Shown: positions 52,807-61,397 of the stretch, in pieces
Layout: every line of letters begins with the position of its first letter
How positions within the stretch are numbered: the first letter of the stretch is position 1
Assembly (NCBI RefSeq): GCF_947488135.1
Contig: NZ_CANKYW010000002.1
Location: 558,001-622,000 of the forward strand
Direction of reading: 5' to 3'
From: an uncultured Marivita sp.
GTDB lineage: Bacteria > Pseudomonadota > Alphaproteobacteria > Rhodobacterales > Rhodobacteraceae
Length of the DNA: 64,000 bases
Program-made: the position numbers and the translations under genes
Notes under the pieces: model-generated
Database searches by the model: none
What the model was told of the DNA's origin: nothing
Seen by the model: the letters and a program-made list of their open reading frames with translations, nothing else

Positions 52807-53991
52807 GTGCCTGTGACAGCTGCACTGAGAATTCCGAACCGAACAGCGCGGCAGCTTTGGCTCTCCGTCAACGGGCTTGGATCGGCTCCGATCGGTCCAG
52901 TTGATCCGGGAGCGACGATACGGGACCTCGGCTTTGTGCAACTGGATACGATCCAGGTCGTTTCGCGCGCCCATCACCATATCCTTTGGAGCCGAAACCA
53001 GAATTACCGAGAACCGATGCTGGATGGCCTGCTTGCCCGGGACCGCGCTGTCTTCGAGCATTTCACCCATGACGCTTCCGTTCTGCCGATGGACTTTCTG
53101 CCGATGTGGCAGCGACAGTTTCGACGCATGAAGGATAAGGTCAGCCGTTCTTCCTGGTACGGTAAGCATCTGGATCAGGATCATTTGGGCCACATCAAAC
53201 GACGGATCTCCGATGAAGGCCCGCTAAGCACCCATGATTTCGACACGAAGATCGAGGGCAAGCGCGAGATGTGGAAGCGTCCGCCGCACAAGATTTGCCT
53301 CGATTACCTTTGGTATGCCGGGGAATTGGCGACGTGCCATCGCGAGGGGTTCACCAAGTTCTATGATCTTGCCGAGCGTGTCTTTCCCGCGCATCTGCGC
53401 AAACGCGAGGTCGCTGACCAAGCGCAGATTGACTGGCTGTGCAACGCTGCTTTGGACCGGATCGGGATCGGGACGCTCGGTGAAATCCGGAAGTTCTGGG
53501 ACGCGGCGGATGTTCCTGAAGTTGCGGGCTGGGCAGAGCGCCACAGGGCGTCGCTCGTTCCGGTCGAGGTGCAATCCGCCGATGGTGTCTGGACCAAGGC
53601 GTTTGCTGCGCCGGACATCGAAGATCGCATCGCGGCGGCCTCTCCGGCGACCTCCCGGTTGCGCATTCTCAACCCGTTCGATCCTGCGATCCGCGACCGC
53701 GCGCGACTGAAGCGGCTCTTCGGGTACGACTACACTGTCGAGATGTTTGTTCCTGCCGCCAAGCGACAATGGGGCTATTACGTTTATCCGCTGCTCGAAG
53801 GGGACCGGTTGGTGGGGCGGATCGAGGTGAAAGCCGATCGCGTAAAAGGTGCGCTCACGGTGCAAAACCTTTGGTGGGAGCGCGGTGTGAAACCCACAGG
53901 GCCCCGCATGCAGAAACTCGAGAGCGAACTCGTGCGTCTGGCACGGTTGGTGGGCGTAGACCATGTGGTCTGGGCAACCCACCCCGCCTAG
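52807..53991 (+). CDS. YcaQ-type DNA glycosylase (winged helix, HTH_42)
   Basis: A 394-aa protein of the AlkZ/YcaQ (AZL) superfamily, DNA glycosylases that unhook interstrand crosslinks or remove bulky alkyl adducts. The catalytic QxD motif is present in LGFVQLDTIQVVSRAHHHIL (Gln45, Asp47), as in the YcaQ branch rather than the QxQ of Streptomyces AlkZ. Other family blocks are RDRAVFEHFTHDASVLPM and IEVKADRVKGALTVQNLWWE. GTG start at 52807 (GTG 52813 also possible). It lies alone in the gap after polA. Substrate unverified. Confidence 0.9.
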   Translation: MPVTAALRIPNRTARQLWLSVNGLGSAPIGPVDPGATIRDLGFVQLDTIQVVSRAHHHILWSRNQNYREPMLDGLLARDRAVFEHFTHDASVLPMDFLPMWQRQFRRMKDKVSRSSWYGKHLDQDHLGHIKRRISDEGPLSTHDFDTKIEGKREMWKRPPHKICLDYLWYAGELATCHREGFTKFYDLAERVFPAHLRKREVADQAQIDWLCNAALDRIGIGTLGEIRKFWDAADVPEVAGWAERHRASLVPVEVQSADGVWTKAFAAPDIEDRIAAASPATSRLRILNPFDPAIRDRARLKRLFGYDYTVEMFVPAAKRQWGYYVYPLLEGDRLVGRIEVKADRVKGALTVQNLWWERGVKPTGPRMQKLESELVRLARLVGVDHVVWATHPA

Positions 53992-54040
53992 GCACATCGC
54001 GGATCGCGCGTAAGTCAGCAGCTACCGGAAGTCATGGGAG

Positions 54041-55033
54041 TCAGATCAGCCCGGCGTCTTTGAACAATGTCTTGAGGTCAGCTTCGGGCCGCGGTCCGAT
54101 ATGTGAAATCACCTCGGAAGCAGCAACACAGCCCATACGTCCACTCGTTTCCATATCGCGGCCGGTGGCGAGTCCGTAGAGAAAGCCAGCGGCGAACTGA
54201 TCGCCCGCGCCGGTCGCATCCACCGGGACGACTTTCTCGACCGGAATATCGGTACGTTCACCATCGCGAATGATAGACACGCCGTCCCCGGACCGTGTGC
54301 ACACCACCAGCGGGCAGATTGCCGAAACAGCGGACAGATCGGCCTCGAGATCGTTGTTCTGGTAAAGCGACATGATTTCGGCTTCGTTGCCGATCACGTA
54401 GTCCATTTCATGCTCGATCAGGTTCAGAAAATCGTCGCGGTGACGCTCCACGCAGAACGGATCGGAGATCGCGATACCGGCTTTGCCACCCGCCGCGCGA
54501 CAGGTGCGAGCGGTGCGGATGAAAGCGTCTTTGCCCTTGTCCTTGTCGAAGAGGTAGCCCTCAAGAAACACAACTTCGGCTTCCGCCGCCACGTCTTCCG
54601 ATACGTCCTCGGGGCCAAGCTCGGCCGAGATGCCGAGATAGGTGTTCATCGACCGTTCCCCATCCGGCGACACGAAGATCATCGAGCGCGAGGTAGGCAA
54701 CTCGCCACCCGCAACCGGCGGGTTCACGAAGCTCGTTCCGTCCTTCTCCATCGCATCGGCGTAGAACCGGCCCAGTGCGTCGTCATGGACACGTCCGATG
54801 AAGCCAGTGCGCAGGCCGAGGTTGCCCAGTCCAGCCAATGTATTGGCCACAGAGCCGCCGGGGGTCTGTACACGTTCCTTCATCGCGGCATAAAGCGTCT
54901 CGCCGCGTTCGCGTTCGACCAGTTGCATGATGCCTTTCTGAATCCCCATCAGGTCCAGAAACGTGTCTTCGGCCCGTGCGATCACGTCGACAACGGCGTT
55001 TCCTATACCGACAACTTGGTACTTCTTGCTCAT
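54041..55033 (-). CDS. PfkB-family carbohydrate/adenosine kinase
   Basis: A 330-aa ribokinase-fold kinase. The N-terminal strand VVGIGNAVVDVIARAED and the GGSVANTLAGLGNLG block are typical of adenosine kinase-like PfkB proteins. The C-terminal signature VDATGAGDQFAAGFLYGLATG (near residue 285) contains the catalytic Asp. Adenosine or another nucleoside/sugar is the likely substrate. I chose ATG 55033, overlapping the nth stop (ATGA), so it is coupled to endonuclease III; the longer open frame to 55279 overlaps nth and is not real. Confidence 0.9.
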   Translation of the reverse strand: MSKKYQVVGIGNAVVDVIARAEDTFLDLMGIQKGIMQLVERERGETLYAAMKERVQTPGGSVANTLAGLGNLGLRTGFIGRVHDDALGRFYADAMEKDGTSFVNPPVAGGELPTSRSMIFVSPDGERSMNTYLGISAELGPEDVSEDVAAEAEVVFLEGYLFDKDKGKDAFIRTARTCRAAGGKAGIAISDPFCVERHRDDFLNLIEHEMDYVIGNEAEIMSLYQNNDLEADLSAVSAICPLVVCTRSGDGVSIIRDGERTDIPVEKVVPVDATGAGDQFAAGFLYGLATGRDMETSGRMGCVAASEVISHIGPRPEADLKTLFKDAGLI

Positions 55034-55674
55034 TCGGTTTTGTCCTCGAATTGACAGAGATCGCGGATCACGCAGACGCCGCATTTGGGTTTGCGGGCAA
55101 CGCAGGTGTAGCGCCCGTGCAGGATCAGCCAGTGATGCGCGTGCTGTTGAAAGTCGACCGGGACGTGATCCTCGATCGCGCGTTCGACGGCGACCACGTC
55201 CTTGCCCGGACAAATGCCGGTGCGATTTCCGACGCGAAAGATATGGGTGTCCACGGCCTGCGCCGGGTAGTGCCACCACATGTTCAAAACCACATTTGCC
55301 GTTTTGCGCCCGACACCTGGCAGGCTTTCCAGCGCGGCACGCGAATTGGGCACCTCACCGCCGTAATGATCGACAAGGATCTGGCTAAGCTTGATGACGT
55401 TCTTGGCCTTGTTGCGATAGAGGCCGATGGTCTTGATGTACTGGATCACGCCCTCTTCGCCGAGCGCCAGCATCTTTTCCGGCGTATCGGCGATCTTGAA
55501 TAGCTCGCTCGTGGCCTTGTTCACGCCAACGTCGGTGGCCTGTGCCGAAAGCGCCACCGCCACGACGAGAGTGTACGCGTTCACGTGCTCAAGCTCGCCC
55601 TTTGGTTCGGGGTCGACCGCTTGAAAACGGGTGAAGATCTCGCGGATCGTGTGGTAGTCAAGCTGCTTGGCCAT
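55030..55674 (-). CDS. nth: Endonuclease III
   Basis: A 214-aa bifunctional glycosylase/AP lyase for oxidised pyrimidines. The HhH motif LPGVGRKTANVVLNMW carries the catalytic Lys, the catalytic Asp is in QAVDTHIFRVGNR, and the 4Fe-4S ligands are Cys in CVARKPKCGVCVIRDLC (C-x6-C-x2-C-x5-C). I chose ATG 55674, where the family N-terminus begins; the frame is open to 55710. It is followed by an overlapping PfkB kinase. Confidence 0.96.
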   Translation of the reverse strand: MAKQLDYHTIREIFTRFQAVDPEPKGELEHVNAYTLVVAVALSAQATDVGVNKATSELFKIADTPEKMLALGEEGVIQYIKTIGLYRNKAKNVIKLSQILVDHYGGEVPNSRAALESLPGVGRKTANVVLNMWWHYPAQAVDTHIFRVGNRTGICPGKDVVAVERAIEDHVPVDFQQHAHHWLILHGRYTCVARKPKCGVCVIRDLCQFEDKTE

Positions 55675-55796
55675 ATCGCCCGGTATGCCGCGCTGGGAAA
55701 TCGGGGGCAAGCCTGTAACTTGCGCAGCTTTCGGGTCGTCGCGCGAGGCTGGATTGCGCTAGGTGTTGAGGAAATTACGCAGGAAAGGGCGGTCCG

Positions 55797-56642
55797 ATGC
55801 AAACGCTCACGGAAGACACTCATGGATATCATTTCCACGTCATGCGCCGCGCGCTCGATGTAATCGACAGCAATGATCCTTCGGTGACGCTCGAAGAACT
55901 TGCCGCGCAGATGAACATGAGCCCGGCCCATTTCCAGCGCGTGTTTTCGCGGTGGGTGGGGGTCAGTCCGAAACGCTATCAGCAGTATCTGACCCTGGGC
56001 CACGCCAAGGCATTGTTGTCCGAACGGTTCACCACATTGGAAACCGCACATGCTGCAGGTCTGTCCGGTGGGGGGCGCTTGCATGACCTCTTCCTGCGAT
56101 GGGAAGCGATGAGTCCCGGCGACTTTGCCCGCAAGGGCGATGGTCTGACGATTTTCTGGGGCTGGTTCGAAAGCCCCTTTGGTCCCGCGCTGGTTATGGG
56201 CACGGAAAAGGGATTGTGCGGAATTGGCTTTACCTCGGAATGCTCGGAAGAGGAGGCGATGCTCGATTTGCGGAGCCGATGGCCAAACGCGACCTATCTA
56301 GAAGCGCCAGATCGCCTTGCCCCTTGGGTAAAAAGCGCCTTTGGCCAGGCCGAAGAAGACGTTCCATTGTTCATGATTGGCGCACCGTTTCAGATAAAGG
56401 TGTGGGAGGCTTTGATGCGGATACCGTCGGGCCATGTGACCACCTATTCGGAAATCGCCGAATTCATCGGGCATCCCAAGGCGGTCCGGGCTGTCGGAAC
56501 CGCGGTCGGGCGCAATCCGATCAGTTACCTGATCCCGTGTCACCGTGCCTTGCGTAAATCCGGTGGACTGGGTGGTTATCACTGGGGCCTTCCCGTGAAG
56601 CGCAGTATTCTGGCCTGGGAGTCCGCCCGCGCCGAAGCCTGA
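55797..56642 (+). CDS. AraC-type HTH / O6-methylguanine-DNA methyltransferase fusion
   Basis: A 281-aa Ada-like protein. Residues about 15-105 are an AraC helix-turn-helix pair (LEELAAQMNMSPAHFQRVFSRWVGVSPKRY; then RLHDLFLRWEAMSPGDFA). The C-terminal 170 residues are the Ogt-type methyltransferase with the acceptor Cys248 in PCHR and GTAVGRNPISYLIPCHRA. The N-terminal zinc/phosphotriester-methyl domain of E. coli Ada is absent, so it could bind DNA and repair O6-methylguanine but lacks the classical methyl-phosphotriester switch. Divergent from nth. Confidence 0.93.
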   Translation: MQTLTEDTHGYHFHVMRRALDVIDSNDPSVTLEELAAQMNMSPAHFQRVFSRWVGVSPKRYQQYLTLGHAKALLSERFTTLETAHAAGLSGGGRLHDLFLRWEAMSPGDFARKGDGLTIFWGWFESPFGPALVMGTEKGLCGIGFTSECSEEEAMLDLRSRWPNATYLEAPDRLAPWVKSAFGQAEEDVPLFMIGAPFQIKVWEALMRIPSGHVTTYSEIAEFIGHPKAVRAVGTAVGRNPISYLIPCHRALRKSGGLGGYHWGLPVKRSILAWESARAEA

Positions 56643-56756
56643 ACGGTGCGCGGAAACGCGCCGATTTCCTCACGACAAAAGGGTTCTACCGGGGTATGTT
56701 ATCGCATAGCAGGCGAGAGAGCCTTACAATCAGGTGCAGTTAAGCGAGGCAAATCT

Positions 56757-57410
56757 ATGACACTTTCCAAACTATCCTTGACCACGGCGCTGTGTGGCGC
56801 GTTCTTGCTGTCGGCCTGTACCGACCCGAACGATCCGAACCGCCAAGCCAAGACCGGGGCGCTGGTCGGCGCAGGCACGGGTGCTGTCGTTGGCGCGCTG
56901 ATGGGCAACGACCCCGAAGAGCGGCGCCGCAACGCCGTTCTTGGTGCGGCCATTGGCGGCGGTGGCGGTGCGATCATCGGCAACCAGCTCGACAAGCAGG
57001 AAGCCGACCTTCGCGCGCAGATCGGTAACGACAACGTCACCATCCGCAACACCGGTGACCGTCTGATCGTGACCCTGCCGCAGGACATTCTGTTCGCAAC
57101 CGACAGCGCATCCTTGCGTCCGGACCTTCAGCGCGATCTGCGCAGTGTCGGGCAAAACCTTCTGGCCTACCCGGACACCACCGTTCAGGTCATCGGGCAC
57201 ACCGACAACACCGGTGATGCGGGTTACAACCTGAATCTGTCGCGTCAGCGGGCACAATCGGTCGCCAACATCCTGATGAGCGAGGGCGTTCCGTCCTTCC
57301 GGATCCAGAGCATCGGACGCGGCGAGGATCAGCCCATCGCGAGCAACCTGACACCCGATGGTCGCGCTCAGAACCGACGGGTCGAGATCGTCATTCTGCC
57401 GAACGCCTGA
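56757..57410 (+). CDS. OmpA-family lipoprotein with glycine zipper
   Basis: A 217-aa outer-membrane lipoprotein. The signal ends in the lipobox LSAC (about residues 18-21). A glycine-zipper region follows (GALVGAGTGAVVGALMG and VLGAAIGGGGGAIIGNQLD), then the OmpA C-terminal peptidoglycan-binding domain with FATDSASLRPD, HTDNTGDAGYNLNLSRQRA and RAQNRRVEIVI. This is the YiaD-like arrangement that links the outer membrane to the cell wall. GAGG precedes the ATG at proper spacing. A terminator follows. Confidence 0.94.
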   Translation: MTLSKLSLTTALCGAFLLSACTDPNDPNRQAKTGALVGAGTGAVVGALMGNDPEERRRNAVLGAAIGGGGGAIIGNQLDKQEADLRAQIGNDNVTIRNTGDRLIVTLPQDILFATDSASLRPDLQRDLRSVGQNLLAYPDTTVQVIGHTDNTGDAGYNLNLSRQRAQSVANILMSEGVPSFRIQSIGRGEDQPIASNLTPDGRAQNRRVEIVILPNA

Positions 57411-57438
57411 TCGCTTCAGATCAGTCGCATTAAAGATG

Positions 57439-57467
57439 GCCCGCACCTTTCTGGTGCGGGCTTTTTT
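57439..57467 (+). terminator. Rho-independent terminator of the OmpA lipoprotein gene
   Basis: A perfect 9-bp stem, GCCCGCACC (57439-57447) with GGTGCGGGC (57453-57461), is followed by six T residues. Confidence 0.93.
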
Positions 57468-57542
57468 GTTTTCTTCGGACGTCCAGACTTGTCACCTGTT
57501 CCCTCCGATCCACGTTGCACCGCGATAAACAGGAGACTTTCC

Positions 57543-58097
57543 ATGGCAGACCTCACCCTTCTCGGACTTTGCGGCTCTCTGCGCAGCGGTTCGACGAACC
57601 GATTTCTTATGCACGAGGCCGCACGCCGTTTCGGCCCATGCAACTTCGTCGAAGGGGATCTGCGCTTGCCGCTTTATGACGGCGATCTGGAAGACGAGTC
57701 CGGTATTCCGAGTGCCGTGCAAACTCTGTCAGATCAAATCGGTGCTGCGGATGCGGTGATCGTTGTGACACCGGAATACAACAAAGGCATTTCGGGTGTT
57801 CTGAAGAACGCTCTCGATTGGGTTAGCCGCACGAAAGAGGCGCCTTGGGCAGACAAGCCGGTCGCGATCATGTCGGCAGCTGCGGGTCGCGCTGGTGGCG
57901 AAAGGGCGCAAAACATGGCCCGTCTCTGCCTGACGCCCTTCCGGCCGCACCTGATCACAGGACCAGAGGTCATGGTTGCGGCGACGTCTCAGCAATGGGA
58001 CGAAGAGGGTCGTCTAACCAATGAGCTTAACGCGAAAGTGCTGGATGATCTGATGAAAATTCTTAGCGGGCATGCCGAGGCGGCACGTTTTGGATAA
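57543..58097 (+). CDS. NADPH-dependent FMN reductase family protein
   Basis: A 184-aa flavodoxin-fold reductase. The FMN phosphate loop GSLRSGSTNRFL is near the N-terminus, and VVTPEYNKGISGVLKNALDW is the second FMN-contact block, both as in the ArsH/ChrR/SsuE-like group. It reduces quinones, chromate or azo dyes in characterised relatives; the physiological substrate here is unknown. AGGAG lies before ATG 57543. Convergent with the sugar transferase gene; the two stop codons abut. Confidence 0.92.
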   Translation: MADLTLLGLCGSLRSGSTNRFLMHEAARRFGPCNFVEGDLRLPLYDGDLEDESGIPSAVQTLSDQIGAADAVIVVTPEYNKGISGVLKNALDWVSRTKEAPWADKPVAIMSAAAGRAGGERAQNMARLCLTPFRPHLITGPEVMVAATSQQWDEEGRLTNELNAKVLDDLMKILSGHAEAARFG

Positions 58098-58787
58098 TCA
58101 GCAGCCTGTGCCCTTTGTTACGACGCTGACCGTTTTCCAGATGACCGCGATGTCCTGAGCGAAGGTCACTTTGCTCAGGTACTCCGCATCATATTTCGCG
58201 CGTTCGGCAAAGCTGCTTTCGTGGCGGACGGACACTTGCCAAAAGCCGGTCAGACCGGGGCGCAGTGCGTAATACGCCGATCCAGGATAAAGTGCCTGCT
58301 GGTCCAGCATCATCGGGCGCGGCCCGACCAGCGACATGTCACCCTTGAGAACATTCCAAAGCTGCGGCAGTTCATCGAGCGATGTCTTGCGAAGGATGTG
58401 ACCGACCTTCGTGATGCGGGGGTCGTTGCGCAGTTTCTGATTGCGATCCCATTCGACCCGCGCCGCGGGGTTGCTCCGAAGATGGTCTTCAAGCGCCCGA
58501 TCTGCATCCGCAACCATGCTGCGCAGTTTCCACATCTTGAACGACTTGCCGAAGCGGCCGACGCGGGTCTGGTGATAGAAGGGCGATCCACCGTCGCGCG
58601 CCACAAGCAATGCACACATTCCGAGAACAAGAAGGACCGGCAGCGCAGCCATAAGGACGAGAACGATGTCGAGCCCTCGCTTGACGTGGTCCCGGTAAAG
58701 AATTCTCGGTTCGGATTTCGAAAACGCGGCGTCGACCATCGTTTTGATGTCTGTGCCAGGCAGCGGTTGGCGAATGTGCAGTGTCAT
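58098..58787 (-). CDS. Sugar transferase (initiating, single membrane helix)
   Basis: A 229-aa bacterial sugar transferase that starts a polysaccharide or glycan on undecaprenyl phosphate. One membrane helix (LDIVLVLMAALPVLLVLGMCALLVA, about 39-63) precedes the cytoplasmic catalytic core: RVGRFGKSFKMWKLRSM, RKTSLDELPQLWNVLKGDMS, LVGPRPMML and LRPGLTGFWQVSVR. This is the short PglC/EpsL-like form without the N-terminal multi-helix domain of WbaP. No other polysaccharide genes follow it. The long upstream region (58788-59693) contains several repeats, so regulation may be complex. Confidence 0.93.
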   Translation of the reverse strand: MTLHIRQPLPGTDIKTMVDAAFSKSEPRILYRDHVKRGLDIVLVLMAALPVLLVLGMCALLVARDGGSPFYHQTRVGRFGKSFKMWKLRSMVADADRALEDHLRSNPAARVEWDRNQKLRNDPRITKVGHILRKTSLDELPQLWNVLKGDMSLVGPRPMMLDQQALYPGSAYYALRPGLTGFWQVSVRHESSFAERAKYDAEYLSKVTFAQDIAVIWKTVSVVTKGTGC

Positions 58788-58881
58788 CGAAGCACCCTTT
58801 TGACCCTTTGTGCCGGGCCGGCTGCATGGCTACCGATGGCGTGCAAAAGCTGGTTGCCTGAAGCGTCTCGCGACAGGCATC

Positions 58882-58906
58882 AAAGCGGGTTTTTCCCGGC
58901 TTTTTT
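58882..58906 (+). terminator. Orphan rho-independent terminator-like hairpin
   Basis: AAAGC-GGG (58882-58889), loop TTTTT, CCC-G-GCTTT with one bulged G, ending in six T residues at 58906. It faces the + strand but no + strand gene lies upstream, only the 5' end of the minus-strand sugar transferase. Confidence 0.5.
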
Positions 58907-59071
58907 ACTTTTCAAACTACGTGGCAGATTTCAGCAGACGAACCCTAAGCAACTCCCAAGTGGAAGCACCAACCCCCAAGTGCCAAACTAAAACATGGCA
59001 GGAATGTGGCCTGCCGGAACATGGCCTGTTTATGACGTTCCGCCTCATTTAGGTCAACTTTCAGAATGCGG

Positions 59072-59093
59072 GGAAACTCCTAGATGAGTTTCC
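59072..59093. promoter_or_regulatory. Operator-like inverted repeat upstream of the sugar transferase
   Basis: GGAAACTC (59072-59079) and GAGTTTCC (59086-59093) form a perfect 8-bp inverted repeat with a 6-bp spacer, about 285 bp before the sugar-transferase start and 600 bp before rnd. Confidence 0.45.
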
Positions 59094-59693
59094 ATTATGA
59101 AAATAACCTTTAAGGCGAGCGTAATGGGCGGAAAAATTCCGATACTTACCGGGCAATCACTTTTCTCCACCGGCTGGCAATCTTATGCTTTTATCGCTTG
59201 GACGTAAAAAGTGGCCGCAGAAAGGTGTTTGCCAAAGTCACTTTTCTCGCTCGGGATTTGCGTAATTTTTGAGTTGAATAGCGCGAATTTCGTATGATTG
59301 GGCGAAGATTTTCACATATTCTGCCCGCAATTCATCAAGAAGCTTTGAATTGTTTCCAAGCGCTTAGCGTCTCATGCTGAATTTTTCATGACGACGACAG
59401 TCGTATTGTTGGCGAGGTGCGAACAGTATTGCGAGACTCGACCGCAGAGCGTTGGACCACATGGTGAAAAATGCGTTGTTAAAACGACTAATTTTGACAG
59501 ATCACAAAGTGACACAAATTGAAACACTTTGGGCGGAAATTGGGCAGCCGCTCCTTCTCGAGTGTCTCAATTGTGGTCGAATCATGTCCGGATTTCGAGA
59601 ATCGGGTGAGACTTGGGCGCGGATGGACAGGTTGCGCCACAATCGGTGAAGGTTTATCTGCACCTGATCGTTCCCGAGCCAGGATGGTTTTCC

Positions 59694-60308
59694 ATGTCCC
59701 ACAAAGTCTATGAGCGCGATCTTCCGGATGATCTTGATCTGGGTCCCGAGGTTGCCATTGATTGTGAGACGATGGGTCTTCACCCGCACCGCGACCGGCT
59801 CTGTGTGGTGCAACTGTCCGGCGGTGACGGGACGGCGCATCTTGTGCAGATCGAGAAGGGCCAGACATCCGCGCCCAATCTCGAAAAGCTGCTCGCGGAC
59901 CCTGCGGTGCTCAAGCTGTTTCACTTCGGGCGCTTCGACATCGCGGCATTGCAGAACACCTTCGGCGTTGTCACAGCGCCGGTGTATTGCACGAAGATCG
60001 CGAGCCGTCTGGTGCGTACGTATACCGATCGTCACGGGCTGAAGGTGCTTTTGCAGGAATTGGTGGGCGTCGACATTTCGAAGCAACAACAATCCAGCGA
60101 CTGGGGCGCAGAGACCCTGAGCCAGGCGCAGGTGGAGTACGCGGCATCCGATGTGCTTTATTTGCATAAGCTCCGTGATGCCCTTCAGGCGATGCTGGAG
60201 CGCGAAGGTCGGGCAGAGCTTGCGCAGTCGTGTTTCGACTTTCTTCCGACACGCGCCTATCTTGATCTTGCCGGGTGGCCCGAGACAGACATCTTCGCGC
60301 ATTCCTGA
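59694..60308 (+). CDS. rnd: Ribonuclease D
   Basis: A 204-aa DEDD 3'-5' exoribonuclease consisting of the catalytic domain only. The first DEDD motif is VAIDCETMGL (Asp, Glu), the second Asp is in KLFHFGRFDIAAL, and the last motif is QVEYAASDVLYL (Tyr, Asp). The C-terminal HRDC domains of E. coli RNase D are absent, as in many alphaproteobacterial 'short' RNase D proteins. ATG 59694 has AGGA 9 nt upstream. Directly followed by lptC after 13 bp. Confidence 0.93.
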   Translation: MSHKVYERDLPDDLDLGPEVAIDCETMGLHPHRDRLCVVQLSGGDGTAHLVQIEKGQTSAPNLEKLLADPAVLKLFHFGRFDIAALQNTFGVVTAPVYCTKIASRLVRTYTDRHGLKVLLQELVGVDISKQQQSSDWGAETLSQAQVEYAASDVLYLHKLRDALQAMLEREGRAELAQSCFDFLPTRAYLDLAGWPETDIFAHS

Positions 60309-60321
60309 ATTGGAAGGGTAA

Positions 60322-60915
60322 ATGTACTCGCAGATCATCGCCTGGTTGAAGATCCTGCTCCCGCTCGGTGCGCTTGTCCTCCTGTCCACGATTTTTCTCT
60401 ATTCGCGCAGCCCGGATCCGATTGCACGGATCCCGGTTTTGACCGGTGGTGCCGATCCGACGACGACGGAACAGGTCGGCAGCCCTTTTTACTCGGGCAC
60501 GACCGATGGAGGGCAGGGACTCACACTCGCGGCGCGGACGGCGCGGTTCAGCGGAGACGATGACACGGGCATGGTTGCGGATGATCTTCAGGCCATTATC
60601 GACATTGACGATGGCAATCGCATCGTGATCGACGCGACCCTTGGTCAGATGGACCAAGGAGACCGATTGCTCTTGCGCGACGGGGTCACGCTGGAAAGCA
60701 GCTCGGGTTACACTGTGCGGACCGACGGACTGAACGCCGCCATTGACCGCATCGCGATCGAAAGTACAGGACCCGTCGATGCAGATGGGCCTGGTTTGAC
60801 GCTCTCGGCGGGAAAGCTCCAAGTCGATGGGGCGCAAGCGGGCGACGATATTCAGTTACTGTTCACCGACGGGGTAAAGCTGGTATACACGCCGCAAATG
60901 GACGAGGCCGAGTGA
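60322..60915 (+). CDS. lptC: LPS export ABC transporter periplasmic protein LptC
   Basis: A 197-aa bitopic protein with one N-terminal helix (ILLPLGALVLLSTIFLYSRS) and a periplasmic beta-jellyroll, the LptC layout (YSQIIAWLKILLPLGALVLL at the start). It passes lipopolysaccharide from LptB2FG to LptA. Overlaps lptA by 4 bp; the order lptC-lptA-lptB is the conserved alphaproteobacterial one. Confidence 0.92.
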   Translation: MYSQIIAWLKILLPLGALVLLSTIFLYSRSPDPIARIPVLTGGADPTTTEQVGSPFYSGTTDGGQGLTLAARTARFSGDDDTGMVADDLQAIIDIDDGNRIVIDATLGQMDQGDRLLLRDGVTLESSSGYTVRTDGLNAAIDRIAIESTGPVDADGPGLTLSAGKLQVDGAQAGDDIQLLFTDGVKLVYTPQMDEAE

Positions 60916-61397
60916 TGATGCGAACAGTGATGACCGTTGCGATGCTTGGCTTTGCTGTTGCCGCGAATGCTCAAAGCACCGAGGTCGCCTTTGGCACCGG
61001 GCAGCAGGATACGTCCCTGCCTGTCGAAGTGAGCGCGGACACCCTTTCGGTTTCGCAGAATGACGGGTCGGCGCTTTTCACGGGCAACGTGGTGATCGGC
61101 CAGGGTGAGATGCGCCTCTCAGCGCCTCGAGTGCTCGTTTTCTACACCGAAGGTCAGAGTGGCGTTGAGCGATTGGAGGCCACTGGTGGCGTGACACTGG
61201 TGAACGGCGATCAGGCCGCCGAAGCGGACACGGCCGAATACGAGGTCAACCGCGGTACCATCCGGATGCTGGGCAATGTACTGCTGACTCAAGGTGCCAA
61301 CACGCTTGTGTCCGACAGCATGGATGTGGACCTCGAAAACGGCACCGCCCTGATGAATGGGCGGGTTCGGACGGTGTTCCAATCAGGTGACAATTGA
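60912..61397 (+). CDS. lptA: LPS transport periplasmic protein LptA
   Basis: A 161-aa OstA-like protein with a Sec signal peptide ([21 protein letters not shown]). The mature part is the OstA beta-jellyroll: [37 protein letters not shown] and [21 protein letters not shown]. It forms the periplasmic bridge for LPS. Its start overlaps lptC and its stop overlaps lptB. ATG 60912, 60915 or 60918 may be used. Confidence 0.92.
   Translation: MMMRTVMTVAMLGFAVAANAQSTEVAFGTGQQDTSLPVEVSADTLSVSQNDGSALFTGNVVIGQGEMRLSAPRVLVFYTEGQSGVERLEATGGVTLVNGDQAAEADTAEYEVNRGTIRMLGNVLLTQGANTLVSDSMDVDLENGTALMNGRVRTVFQSGDN

Larger units (their letters stand above)
58788..59693. other. Long non-coding region between the sugar transferase and rnd
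   Basis: About 906 bp with lower GC than the flanks and no gene I can support. It contains an orphan terminator-like hairpin (58882-58906), repeated CCCAAGTG (58955, 58975) and AACATGGC/AATGTGGC boxes (58992, 59003, 59018), an 8-bp inverted repeat (59072-59093), two TCACTTTTCTC direct repeats (59157, 59238) and a small IR TCAC-AAA-GTGA at 59502. Two divergent promoters are expected here, one for the sugar transferase and one for rnd. Confidence 0.6.

Noticed and set aside
52581-52871. A 96-codon minus-strand frame in the polA / ycaQ gap
   Set aside because: It overlaps the ends of both flanking genes, has no ribosome-binding site, and its sequence shows no family; the gap looks non-coding.
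59452-59649. A 65-codon + strand frame before rnd
   Set aside because: No convincing ribosome-binding site or motif; it lies in a region full of regulatory repeats. Cannot be excluded as a leader peptide, but unsupported.
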